From contig NZ_JAPEPC010000001.1 of assembly GCF_026340465.1 (NCBI RefSeq), positions 2,421,501 to 2,485,500 on the forward strand: a stretch of DNA of 64,000 bases, written 5' to 3'. The stretch comes from Streptomyces sp. NBC_01306 (GTDB lineage Bacteria > Actinomycetota > Actinomycetes > Streptomycetales > Streptomycetaceae). A program made the position numbers and the translations under genes. Below, in pieces: positions 25,746 to 33,912 of the stretch. Under the pieces are notes generated by a model, which was not told the DNA's origin, searched no databases, and saw only the letters and a list, made by a program, of their open reading frames with translations. Numbering within the stretch: position 1 is the stretch's first letter; each line of letters starts with the position of its first letter.

Positions 25746-26396
25746 TCAGGCGACCTTCGGGTACTGCTCGAAGCCGAAGCGCCGGTCGAACTCGGCCTGG
25801 CGGTCCTTGTCGAAGAAGCGCACCATCTTGACCATCGGTCCCCAGCGTTCGTCCAGGCTCATGCCCTCGATGCTGAAACCGTGCTTCAACTGGAAGATCA
25901 TCGCGGTGCGGTTGCTCGGGTGGTGCTCGGACGTCACCCGCTCGTATCCGACGGCCTGCAGGTACTCCAGCAGCTTGACGTAACAGAGGGCGGCGACGCG
26001 CTGCGCGCGGTATTCGGGCAGCATTCCGCTGGTGCCCAGGTAGAAGGTGTCGGGGTCGGCCATCCGGCCCTTCAGCCACCCCATCACCTTTCCGTCGCCG
26101 TCCTCCATGAGGATCCGCTCCTGGTGGAGCGACCGGTATTCGGTAACCAGCTCTTCCGACTTGGGGCGGTACGGGTAGGCGTCCCGGTCGGGGAAGACGG
26201 ACGCGTAGATCTGGCCGACCGCCTCCCGGAACGTCGCTTCGTCGACGCACCGGCCGACTCCGCTGCCCGCGCCCGGGAGCCGCACGGGAAAGAAGCGACG
26301 GCGTATGTCGTCGATGGTTTCGGCGGTCTCTGCGGGTTGTGCGGTCGCTGCGGCTTCGAAGGCGTTGGGGGTGTCGAGAGTGGCGGAAGAAGGCAT
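25746..26396 (-). CDS. GNAT-like N-acetyltransferase
   Basis: A 216-residue protein. The central part fits a GNAT fold: EERILMEDGDGK-type strand (QERILMEDGDGKVMGWLKGR), FYLGTSGMLPEYRAQRVAAL in the acetyl-CoA binding motif A position, and YERVTSEHHPSNRTAMIFQL with GFSIEGM near the C-terminus (the NxxAxxxyxkxGF pattern). ATG 26396 has AGGTGA upstream; an earlier in-frame ATG at 26438 lacks one. It heads the GNAT/glycosyltransferase/MFS gene set. Substrate unknown; the motif A glycines are less regular than in typical members. Confidence 0.7.
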   Translation of the reverse strand: MPSSATLDTPNAFEAAATAQPAETAETIDDIRRRFFPVRLPGAGSGVGRCVDEATFREAVGQIYASVFPDRDAYPYRPKSEELVTEYRSLHQERILMEDGDGKVMGWLKGRMADPDTFYLGTSGMLPEYRAQRVAALCYVKLLEYLQAVGYERVTSEHHPSNRTAMIFQLKHGFSIEGMSLDERWGPMVKMVRFFDKDRQAEFDRRFGFEQYPKVA

Positions 26397-26552
26397 GGAG
26401 TTCACCTGAGTCTGTTCTGTGTCATGTACGGGCGGCACGAACGAGGCCCCTTGCTGTTTTTCGCATCACAGGATTCGATGATCGACCCGGTGGAAAAGTT
26501 CCCCAACCGGGCGGAACAGTCCCGCAGTCCCGTTCCCGGGCGGGCGGACGGG

Positions 26553-27257
26553 TCAGCCGCCCTGGCCGGCGCTGCCGATCGGGCCGACCTTCACCGGGGC
26601 ACCGGAGCCGTCCGTGACGGGCAGCGAGCGGGCGCCCGGCCAGTTCAGGGTGACCGTCTTCGTCTCGTTCGGCGGGGTCACCAGCAGCCCGGTGATGCGG
26701 ACGCCGGTGCCGCCCGTCTTGTTGAAGGGGTAGCTGATCGCGAAGGACACCGACTCCCCGCTCTTGAGGGTGCCCGGGTCGGGCTTCTGACCAGTGCGCT
26801 CCGCGGAAATGGTCCCCGCGTTGGTCTTCAGGTCGACGCCCGCGTACCCGGACATCACGCACTCCTGGCCGCCGACGTTCTTCAGCGTCACCGCGACGGT
26901 GCCATCGGGGTCGCCGGAGATCGTGTTGTCGATCGCCGTGATCTTCAGCTGGTCGGTGGCACACCTGCCGAGCTTGCCGTTCCCCGCGGAACCGTTCCCA
27001 CTGGAGCCGGACCCGGCGGCGGCCGTGCCCTGCGTACCGGAACTCTTCCCTGCGGAGCCCTGCCCCGCGGATTCCTTCCCGCTGCCCTGAGCGCTGTCCG
27101 TCGCCGAGTCGGACCCGGTGACCGCATCGCCGGACTGCGAGGTGGACGAAGAGTCCTGCGCGGCGCCCGAGTCGGTGTCCTGACATGCCGTCATCAGCAT
27201 GGCCCCGCCGACGAGCACTGCGGAGGCAAGAATGGCCCTGTGACGGTTGCCGGACAT
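26553..27257 (-). CDS. DUF4232 lipoprotein
   Basis: A 234-residue lipoprotein: signal MSGNRHRAILASAVLVGGA, lipobox LMTAC, then a Ser/Gly/Thr-rich linker to about residue 95 and a C-terminal DUF4232-type beta domain starting GRCATDQLKITAIDN and including VTLKNVGGQECVMSGYAGV. AAGGGG precedes the ATG at 27257. Such proteins are common at the Streptomyces cell surface; no function is established. Confidence 0.88.
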   Translation of the reverse strand: MSGNRHRAILASAVLVGGAMLMTACQDTDSGAAQDSSSTSQSGDAVTGSDSATDSAQGSGKESAGQGSAGKSSGTQGTAAAGSGSSGNGSAGNGKLGRCATDQLKITAIDNTISGDPDGTVAVTLKNVGGQECVMSGYAGVDLKTNAGTISAERTGQKPDPGTLKSGESVSFAISYPFNKTGGTGVRITGLLVTPPNETKTVTLNWPGARSLPVTDGSGAPVKVGPIGSAGQGG

Positions 27258-27472
27258 GAAAGACCCCTTGGTATCCAGTAGTTGAAGCCGGAGCGGTTTA
27301 CGGCTCCTCGGTGCTTGCTTGATCACTATGAGGGAGCTGTGAACCGAGGGGATACCCGCGTCGTCGTTCCACGACAACGCTGTCGCAGACCGGTGACATG
27401 GTTACGGCGAGAGGAACGCAAGGAACAAGGGGCAGTCCGGTACACCCCGTTCGGCGCTGCGGGGCACGTCGG

Positions 27473-27802
27473 CTACCGGGGCTCCGCGAGGCCGGCGAGG
27501 GACAGCAGCTCGGTCAGCTCGGGCGGCGCGTTGCGGAGCCGCAGCCGGCCGCCGTGCCGCAGAGCGGTGAGCCGGAGCCCCGCGACCGCCTCCACGGCGG
27601 CCAGGCCGGGGCGGACGAGACCGCCCATGTCGCAGTCGACCGGGACCGCCGCCCGCCCGGCCGCCCCGGCGCCGCGCAGCAGCAGCCGCAGCTCCTCGCA
27701 CAGGCGCGGGACATCGGCCCGGCCGACCGGGCCGGTGACCACCAGGACGAGCGGGTCGGTGACATCCACATCAGGGAGACCGGCGCGGCGCCCGGAACTC
27801 AT
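27473..27802 (-). CDS. STAS-domain protein (anti-sigma factor antagonist-like)
   Basis: A 109-residue protein with the STAS layout: LVLVVTGPVGRADVPRLCEE, a middle strand with VPVDCDMGGLVRPGLAAVEA, and a C-terminal LRHGGRLRLRNAPPELTELL. In active antagonists a phosphorylatable Ser or Thr stands in the D-(S/T)-(S/T)-G motif; here the stretch reads DCDMGG, without a Ser or Thr, so phospho-switching as in SpoIIAA is not expected. It lies 31 bases after deoA in the same direction and may be co-transcribed. Confidence 0.82.
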   Translation of the reverse strand: MSSGRRAGLPDVDVTDPLVLVVTGPVGRADVPRLCEELRLLLRGAGAAGRAAVPVDCDMGGLVRPGLAAVEAVAGLRLTALRHGGRLRLRNAPPELTELLSLAGLAEPR

Positions 27803-27833
27803 CGCCGCTGCCGGTCCCGGCCCGTCCGGACGG

Positions 27834-29111
27834 TCAGGCGATGCGGTCCAGGACGATCGGGCTCGCGGTGAACGCGGTGCCCGCAGGAGCGATGTCGTAC
27901 GCGGCGGGCAGCGACTCCAGCGCGTACGCGAACCGCTCCGGGGTGTCCGTGTGCAGGGTCAGCAGCGGCTGGCCCTCGGTCACCGTGTCACCGGGCTTGG
28001 CGTGCAGCTCGACGCCCGCGCCCGCCTGCACCGGGTCCTCCTTGCGGGCGCGACCCGCACCGAGACGCCAGGCGGCCACCCCGATGTCGTACGCGTCGAG
28101 CCGGGTCAGCACCCCGCTCGACGGGGCGGTGACGACGTGCTGCTCGCGGGCGACCGGCAGCGCCGCGTCCGGGTCGCCGCCCTGCGCGGCGATCATCCGG
28201 CGCCAGTGGTCCATCGCGGAGCCGTCTGCGAGCGCCTTCGCCGGGTCGGCGTCCTTCAGGCCGGCCGCGTCCAGCATCTCGCGGGCCAGCGCCAGGGTCA
28301 GCTCCACGACGTCCGCGGGGCCGCCGCCCGCGAGGACCTCGACGGACTCGCGCACTTCGAGGGCGTTTCCGGCGGTCAGGCCGAGCGGGGTCGCCATGTC
28401 GGTGAGCAGCGCGACCGTACGGACACCGTGGTCGGTGCCGAGTCCGACCATCGTCGACGCGAGTTCGCGGGCATCGTCCAGGTTCTTCATGAAGGCCCCG
28501 GAGCCGACCTTGACGTCCAGGACGAGCGAACCGGTGCCCTCGGCGATCTTCTTGGACATGATCGAGGAGGCGATCAGCGGAATCGCCTCGACGGTGCCGG
28601 TGACATCGCGCAGCGCGTACAGCTTCTTGTCCGCGGGGGCCAGACCGTCGCCCGCCGCACAGATGACCGCGCCGACCGAGTCCAGCACGTCCATCATCTC
28701 GGCGTTGGAGAGCAGCGCGCGCCAGCCGGGGACGGACTCCAGCTTGTCGAGCGTGCCACCGGTGTGGCCGAGACCGCGGCCGGACAGCTGCGGCACGACG
28801 GCCCCGCACGCGGCGACCAGCGGAGCGAGCGGCAGCGTGATCTTGTCGCCGACACCGCCGGTGGAGTGCTTGTCGGCGGTCGGCCGGGACAGCGCCGAGA
28901 AGTCCATCCGCTCACCGGAGTTGATCATCGCGGCGGTCCAGCGGGCGATCTCGGTGCGGGTCATGCCGTTGAGCAGGATCGCCATCGCCAGCGCCGACAT
29001 CTGCTCGTCGGCGACCGCGCCGCGGGTGTAGGCGTCGATCACCCAGTCGATCTGCTCGGGGCTCAGCTCGCCCCGGTCCCGCTTGGTGCGGATGACAGAG
29101 ATGACGTCCAT
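27834..29111 (-). CDS. deoA: Thymidine phosphorylase
   Basis: A 425-residue pyrimidine-nucleoside phosphorylase that splits thymidine or deoxyuridine with phosphate into base and deoxyribose 1-phosphate. Motifs: MSALAMAILLNGMTRTEIA, the phosphate-binding KHSTGGVGDKITL, the family signature near SGRGLGHTGGTLDKLES, and the C-terminal domain with GDTVTEGQPLLTLHTD. Full family length. The operator at 29167-29178 lies 56 bases upstream. It supplies the deoxyribose route that ends in DeoC (4065-5087). Confidence 0.97.
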   Translation of the reverse strand: MDVISVIRTKRDRGELSPEQIDWVIDAYTRGAVADEQMSALAMAILLNGMTRTEIARWTAAMINSGERMDFSALSRPTADKHSTGGVGDKITLPLAPLVAACGAVVPQLSGRGLGHTGGTLDKLESVPGWRALLSNAEMMDVLDSVGAVICAAGDGLAPADKKLYALRDVTGTVEAIPLIASSIMSKKIAEGTGSLVLDVKVGSGAFMKNLDDARELASTMVGLGTDHGVRTVALLTDMATPLGLTAGNALEVRESVEVLAGGGPADVVELTLALAREMLDAAGLKDADPAKALADGSAMDHWRRMIAAQGGDPDAALPVAREQHVVTAPSSGVLTRLDAYDIGVAAWRLGAGRARKEDPVQAGAGVELHAKPGDTVTEGQPLLTLHTDTPERFAYALESLPAAYDIAPAGTAFTASPIVLDRIA

Positions 29112-29166
29112 GGAGTTGGCGTTCCTTCCGGCAGGGGGTTCGTGACGTGATGCGTAACGCGCGACT

Positions 29167-29178
29167 CTACGCGCATAG
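29167..29178. promoter_or_regulatory. Palindromic operator (CTACGCGCATAG) upstream of deoA
   Basis: One base differs from the deoC and add sites; the flanks extend the symmetry to CTCTACGCGCATAGAG. It is in the 131-base gap between cdd and deoA, giving deoA its own promoter. Confidence 0.75.
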
Positions 29179-29242
29179 AGAAGTCAGGGAAAAGGGGCCG
29201 GGGCCCTCCCGCGGGTGCGGGTGGGCCCTGGCCGTCGACCTG

Positions 29243-29632
29243 TCAGTTCAGATGCTGCGGGCCGAACGCCTGCGGCAGCATCTCGGAGAGCGGCAGCACT
29301 CCGTCGGGGGTTTCGAGCAGCAGCTCGGGCCCGCCGAACTCGTACAGCAGCTGCCGACAGCGCCCGCACGGCACGAGCACCGCGCCCGCGCCGTCGACAC
29401 AGGTGAAGTGGGTCAGCCGGCCGCCGCCGGTCGCCTGGAGCTGGGAGACCAGACCGCACTCGGCGCACAGCCCGATGCCGTACGAGGCGTTCTCGACGTT
29501 GCAGCCGATGACCGTGCGCCCGTCGTCCACCAGGGCCGCGACACCGACGGGATACTTCGAGTACGGCGCATACGCATGGGACATCGCGCCGCGCGCGGCC
29601 TCCCGCAGCACGTCCCAGTCGACCTCTGTCAC
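29243..29632 (-). CDS. cdd: Cytidine deaminase
   Basis: A 129-residue tetrameric-type zinc deaminase converting cytidine and deoxycytidine to uridine forms. The zinc site is seen as CAECGLVSQ (Cys and the catalytic Glu) and PCGRCRQLLYEF (the two other Cys), after YSKYPVGVAA and GCNVENASYG. The GTG start overlaps the stop of the permease gene (GTGA), so it is translationally coupled to the importer that delivers its substrate. Confidence 0.97.
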   Translation of the reverse strand: MTEVDWDVLREAARGAMSHAYAPYSKYPVGVAALVDDGRTVIGCNVENASYGIGLCAECGLVSQLQATGGGRLTHFTCVDGAGAVLVPCGRCRQLLYEFGGPELLLETPDGVLPLSEMLPQAFGPQHLN

Positions 29633-30918
29633 TTGCCCTGGCCCTTCCGGTAGCGCATACCGTCCGCCTTGGGCATCCGCAGCCGCTGCGCGGAGAGCGA
29701 GAGCACCAGCAGGGTCACCACATACGGGGTGGCGCCCACGAAGTCGGACGGGACATCGTCGGTCAACAGGTACCAGACCAGGATGAGTACGGCCATGACC
29801 GCGCTGATCGCGCCCTGGAGCACGGCCTTGCGGTAGAGCTTCCACCCGGCGAGCAGGACGAGCAGCACCACGATGAGCAGCAGCAGGGCGTGGACGGTCT
29901 CGCCGCCGTTGCGCAGCTGGAGCGCGTCGGAGAAGCCGAACAGGCCCGCGCCCATGGCGAGTCCGCCGGGACGCCAGTTACCGAAGATCATCGCGGCGAG
30001 ACCGATGTAGCCGCGGCCGCCGGTCTGGTTCTCCAGGTAGATGTGCGTGGGGACCATCGCGAGGAAGGCACCGCCGAGCCCGGCCAGACCGCCGGAGATG
30101 GCGACCGCCGCGTACTTGTACGTGTAGACGTTGACGCCCAGCGACTCGGCGGCGATCGGGTTCTCGCCGCAGGAGCGCAGCCGGAGGCCGAACGCGGTCT
30201 TCCACAGCACCCACCAGGTGCCGATGAAGAGCAGCACGGCGATGATCGTCAGCACCGACACATCGGTGACCAGGCCGCCGAGTACACCGGCCAGGTCGGA
30301 GACGAAGAACCAGTGGTGCTTCTCGACGGAGGACAGCCCGTCCGAAAGACCCGGCACCGTGAAGTTCGGCATCGAGTCGACGGGTGGTGACTGCTTCGGG
30401 TTGCCGCCGGCGGCTTCGGCGGCGCCGTGGTTGAAGAAGATCTTGGCGAGGTACTGGGTGATGCCCAGCGCGAGCAGGTTGACCGCCACACCGGAGACGA
30501 TGTGGTCGACGCCGAAGGTGATGGTAGCGATCCCGTGGATCAGCCCGCCGAGCATCCCGAAGGTGATGCCCGCGAGCAGCCCGAACCAGGGGCTGGACTG
30601 CCAGCCGATCCAGCCGGCTCCGAAGGTGCCCAGGATCATCATGCCTTCGAGGCCGATGTTGACCACACCGGCCCGCTCGGACCAGAGGCCGGCGAGACCG
30701 GCGAGGCCGATCGGCACGGCGAGCCCGAGCGAGGCGCTGATCTGCCCCTCGGAGGTCAGCTGGTCCGCACCGGTGACGATCCGGACCAGCGAGAGCAGGG
30801 CCAGCGCGACCGCGACGATCAGCAGGATCTTCGGGAGCGAGAGCCGGGAACGGCCGGACGTGGCGTTCGCCGCCTTGGGAGCCGCTGGCGGCGGAGTCTC
30901 GGTCATGGTCGCGGTCAT
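29629..30918 (-). CDS. Nucleoside ABC transporter permease (NupQ-like)
   Basis: A 429-residue membrane protein of the BPD_transp_2 family, with about 8-10 hydrophobic segments. Typical segments are SASLGLAVPIGLAGLAGLW, ERAGVVNIGLEGMMILGTFG (the conserved E-R-x-G-x-x-N-x-G-x-E-G motif) and GENPIAAESLGVNVYTYKYA, the cytoplasmic loop that contacts the ATPase. It overlaps the other permease and cdd by four bases each. With the ATPase (32042-33718) and lipoprotein (33913-34971) it forms a BMP-type nucleoside importer. Confidence 0.93.
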   Translation of the reverse strand: MTATMTETPPPAAPKAANATSGRSRLSLPKILLIVAVALALLSLVRIVTGADQLTSEGQISASLGLAVPIGLAGLAGLWSERAGVVNIGLEGMMILGTFGAGWIGWQSSPWFGLLAGITFGMLGGLIHGIATITFGVDHIVSGVAVNLLALGITQYLAKIFFNHGAAEAAGGNPKQSPPVDSMPNFTVPGLSDGLSSVEKHHWFFVSDLAGVLGGLVTDVSVLTIIAVLLFIGTWWVLWKTAFGLRLRSCGENPIAAESLGVNVYTYKYAAVAISGGLAGLGGAFLAMVPTHIYLENQTGGRGYIGLAAMIFGNWRPGGLAMGAGLFGFSDALQLRNGGETVHALLLLIVVLLVLLAGWKLYRKAVLQGAISAVMAVLILVWYLLTDDVPSDFVGATPYVVTLLVLSLSAQRLRMPKADGMRYRKGQGK

Positions 30919-32045
30919 GCCGTCACCTCCTGCTGGTTCGAGTGGGCGGCGGCCTGCGCGGCGAGTTCGGCGCCGACCTTCTGCTGCTGGCGCTTGAGTC
31001 CGTAGCGGCGCACGACCTCATAGGCGATGACGACGCACAGGACGATGACGCCCTGGATCACGCCGAGGATCTCCTTGTCGTACCCCATGAACTCAAGGTG
31101 GTTGGTGGTGCGTTCCAGGAAGCCCCAGAGGAGCGCGCCGAGCGCGATGCCGACCGGGTGGTTGCGGCCCAGGAGCGCGATGGCGATCCCGGTGAAGCCG
31201 ATGCCCAGCGGGAAGTCGTTGCTGTACATGTGGCTGTCGTTGAGCAGCGTCGGCATACCGATCAGACCGGCCATGGCACCAGAGATGATCATGCTGGTGG
31301 CGACCATCTTCTTGACGCTGACACCGCTCGCGGAGGCCGCGGACTCGGACTGGCCGACGGCCCGCAGGTCGAAGCCGAAGCGGGTGCGGCCCAGCACGAA
31401 CCAGTACGCCACACCGGCCAGCGCCGCGATGAAGATGAAGCCCCAGAGCATTCCGGCCGGGCCGGTGTTGATGGAGAAGAACCAGGAGGACTGCGGCAGC
31501 GGCTTGGTGGAGACGAGCGTGCCCGCGTCGTCGAGCTGGCCGAGCCTGCCGGGCTGCATCAGATACGCGATGACCGCGGTGGCGATCGAGTTCAGCATGA
31601 TCGTCGAGATGACCTCGCTGACGCCCCGTGTCACCTTCAGTACGCCCGCGATACCGGCCCACATCGCACCGACCAGCATGGCCGTGACGATCATCAGCGG
31701 GACCGAGACGATGCCGGGCAGCGTCAGCGCGCCACCGACGACGGCGGCGAAGAAGGCGGCCATCCGGTACTGGCCGTCGACGCCGATGTTGAAGAGGTTC
31801 ATCCGGAAGCCGACGGCCACCGCGATACCGGCGAGGTAGTACGTCGTCGCCTTGTTGAGGATGTAGATCTGGCTGTCGCTGGCCGAGCCGTACGTCAGCA
31901 TGTCGCTGAACGCGGACAGCGGGTTCTTGCCGGTGGCCAGGATGACGAGCGCGGTGACGACGAGGGCCGCCACCACCGCGAGCAGGGGCGCCGCTATCGC
32001 GAGGATCAGCCGCTCACGGTCGATGCGCGAGGTGTACTTCTTCAT
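30915..32045 (-). CDS. Nucleoside ABC transporter permease (NupP-like)
   Basis: A 376-residue permease of the same family as its downstream neighbour. It begins MKKYTSRIDRERLILAIAAP and shows MNLFNIGVDGQYRMAAFFA, equivalent to the N-x-G-x-E/D-G motif, and GQSESAASASGVSVKKMVAT, the coupling loop. It overlaps the ATPase gene and the second permease gene by four bases each, so stoichiometric expression is likely. A Gln-rich C-terminal tail follows the last membrane segment. Confidence 0.94.
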   Translation of the reverse strand: MKKYTSRIDRERLILAIAAPLLAVVAALVVTALVILATGKNPLSAFSDMLTYGSASDSQIYILNKATTYYLAGIAVAVGFRMNLFNIGVDGQYRMAAFFAAVVGGALTLPGIVSVPLMIVTAMLVGAMWAGIAGVLKVTRGVSEVISTIMLNSIATAVIAYLMQPGRLGQLDDAGTLVSTKPLPQSSWFFSINTGPAGMLWGFIFIAALAGVAYWFVLGRTRFGFDLRAVGQSESAASASGVSVKKMVATSMIISGAMAGLIGMPTLLNDSHMYSNDFPLGIGFTGIAIALLGRNHPVGIALGALLWGFLERTTNHLEFMGYDKEILGVIQGVIVLCVVIAYEVVRRYGLKRQQQKVGAELAAQAAAHSNQQEVTA

Positions 32046-33718
32046 CGGTCCTCTCCCCCGGCTTCGCCGCCGGCGGTGTCCGGGGTCTCCAGGGCCCTGC
32101 GCGGCTCCGGGACCCCCGGCTTCTTGGGGGCGCCCGGAGTCTTCGGGGCGCCCGCGCCGCCGCCCGGAGCGGCGTCCCCGCCGTGCTCCAGGTGGCCGGT
32201 CGCGGCGCCCGTCATCGCCGAGCCGAGTTCCTCGGGGGTGATCGTGGCGGGGTCCGCGTCGGCGACGAGCCGGCCGCGGTACATCACCCGCAGGGTGTCG
32301 GACAGGCCGATCAGCTCGTCCAGGTCGGCGGAGATCAGCAGGACGGCCAGCCCTTCGCGGCGGGCCTCCTTGATCTGGTCCCAGATCTGCGCCTGCGCGC
32401 CGACGTCCACGCCCCGGGTGGGGTGCGCGGCGATCAGCAGCTTGGGGCGGTGGCTCATCTCGCGGCCGACGATCAGCTTCTGCTGGTTGCCGCCGGAGAG
32501 GGAGGCCGCGGTGACGTCGATACCGGGCGTGCGCACGTCGTAGTCCGCGATGATCCGCTCGGTGTCGGCGCGGGCCGCCTTCGCGTCGATCAGCCCGCCC
32601 CGGGAGTTGGGCCGCTCGGTGACATGGCCGAGGATCCGGTTCTCCCAGAGCGGGGCTTCCAGGAGCAGGCCGTGCCGGTGGCGGTCCTCGGGGATGTAAC
32701 CGACGCCGCTCTCGCGGCGCTTGCGGGTGGGCGCGTGCGAGATGTCGGTGGTGTCGAGCGTGATGACACCGCCGTCGGGGTCGCGCATCCCCATGATCGC
32801 TTCGACCAGTTCGGCCTGGCCGTTGCCCTCCACGCCCGCGATGCCCAGGACTTCACCCTGGTGGATGGTGAAGGAGATCCCGGAGAGCACTTCCCGTACG
32901 ACACCGTCGGTGTCGACCGCGGTGAGCTTCAGACCGTCGAGGGTGAGCATCGGCGCATCGGTGACCGTCGACTCGCGCGTCTCGGGCGAGGGCAGCTCGC
33001 TGCCGACCATCAGCTCGGCCAGCTGCTTCGACGTGGTGGTCGCCGGGTCGGCGGTACCCACGGTCGTGCCGCGCCGGATGACGGTGATCTCGTCGGCGAC
33101 GGAGAGCACTTCACCGAGCTTGTGGGAGATGAAGATGACCGTCAGGCCCTCGGACTTGAGTTCACGCAGGTTGTCGAAGAGCGCGTCGACCTCCTGCGGG
33201 ACCAGGACCGCGGTCGGCTCGTCGAGGATGAGCGTGCGGGCACCGCGGTAGAGGACCTTGAGGATCTCCACGCGCTGGCGGTCGGCGACACCGAGGTTCT
33301 CGACGAGTGCGTCCGGGCGGACGTTCAGGCCGTACGCGTTGGAGATTTCCTGCACCCTGGCGCGGGCCTTGGTTCCGATGCCGTACAGCTTCTCGCCGCC
33401 GAGGACCACGTTCTCCAGGACCGTGAGGTTGTCGGCGAGCATGAAGTGCTGGTGCACCATGCCGATGCCACGGGCGATGGCGTCGGCGGGACTGGCGAAC
33501 ACGGCCTGGTCGCCGTCGATGGCGATGGTGCCCTCGTCCGGCTTCTGCATGCCGTAGAGGATCTTCATCAGGGTCGACTTGCCGGCCCCGTTCTCACCGC
33601 ACAGCGCGTGCACGGTGCCCTTGCGGACGGTGATGTCGATGTCGCGGTTGGCGATGACACCGGGGAATCGTTTGGTGATGCCGCGCAGTTCGACGGCAGG
33701 AGGGCTGGACGCGTTGAT
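32042..33718 (-). CDS. Nucleoside ABC transporter ATP-binding protein with two ABC domains (NupO-like)
   Basis: A double ATPase that drives nucleoside import. Domain 1: Walker A CGENGAGKSTLMKILYG, signature-like NLGVADRQRVEILK, Walker B TLILDEPTAVL. Domain 2: degenerate P-loop GIAGVEGNGQAELVEAI, signature LSGGNQQKLIVGRE and a weakened Walker B (LLIAAHPTRG). Homology begins at ASSPPAVELRGITKRF, but no ATG, GTG or TTG lies in this frame upstream of GTG 33613, which would cut into the first strand. A GAGGAG site stands 8 bases before an ATC at 33716-33718; I extend the gene to that codon (558 residues). The conventional alternative is GTG 33613 (523 residues). Confidence 0.85.
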   Translation of the reverse strand: MNASSPPAVELRGITKRFPGVIANRDIDITVRKGTVHALCGENGAGKSTLMKILYGMQKPDEGTIAIDGDQAVFASPADAIARGIGMVHQHFMLADNLTVLENVVLGGEKLYGIGTKARARVQEISNAYGLNVRPDALVENLGVADRQRVEILKVLYRGARTLILDEPTAVLVPQEVDALFDNLRELKSEGLTVIFISHKLGEVLSVADEITVIRRGTTVGTADPATTTSKQLAELMVGSELPSPETRESTVTDAPMLTLDGLKLTAVDTDGVVREVLSGISFTIHQGEVLGIAGVEGNGQAELVEAIMGMRDPDGGVITLDTTDISHAPTRKRRESGVGYIPEDRHRHGLLLEAPLWENRILGHVTERPNSRGGLIDAKAARADTERIIADYDVRTPGIDVTAASLSGGNQQKLIVGREMSHRPKLLIAAHPTRGVDVGAQAQIWDQIKEARREGLAVLLISADLDELIGLSDTLRVMYRGRLVADADPATITPEELGSAMTGAATGHLEHGGDAAPGGGAGAPKTPGAPKKPGVPEPRRALETPDTAGGEAGGEDR

Positions 33719-33823
33719 GGCGCACTCTCCTCGGGAGAAGGAGCGGTGGAGGCTCCTCGGAGAAGGAGCAGCGGAGGGGCCCCGGCGGAGGCAGGGGGCG
33801 ATGGAGTGACGCTAGCGCGTCAA

Positions 33824-33842
33824 CTACGCGCTACACGCGTAG
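33824..33842. promoter_or_regulatory. Compound operator upstream of the nucleoside ABC operon
   Basis: CTACACGCGTAG (33831-33842) differs by one base from the deoC/add palindrome; it is preceded immediately by an extra half-site CTACGCG (33824-33830), giving overlapping repeats flanked by CAAC and GTTG. It lies about 105 bases before the ATPase start. Confidence 0.75.
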
Positions 33843-33858
33843 AGTTGACACATTGTTA

Positions 33859-33898
33859 TGGGCCCGGCAGAGGGATGGAACCCCTCTCACCGGGCCCA
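33859..33898 (-). terminator. Terminator-like hairpin after the BMP lipoprotein gene
   Basis: A 9-bp GC stem (TGGGCCCGG with CCGGGCCCA) with a second inner pairing AGAGGG/CCCTCT, 15 bases past the stop of the lipoprotein gene. It separates that gene from the ABC operon. Confidence 0.75.
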
Positions 33899-33912
33899 GG
33901 GGACACGGTAGG

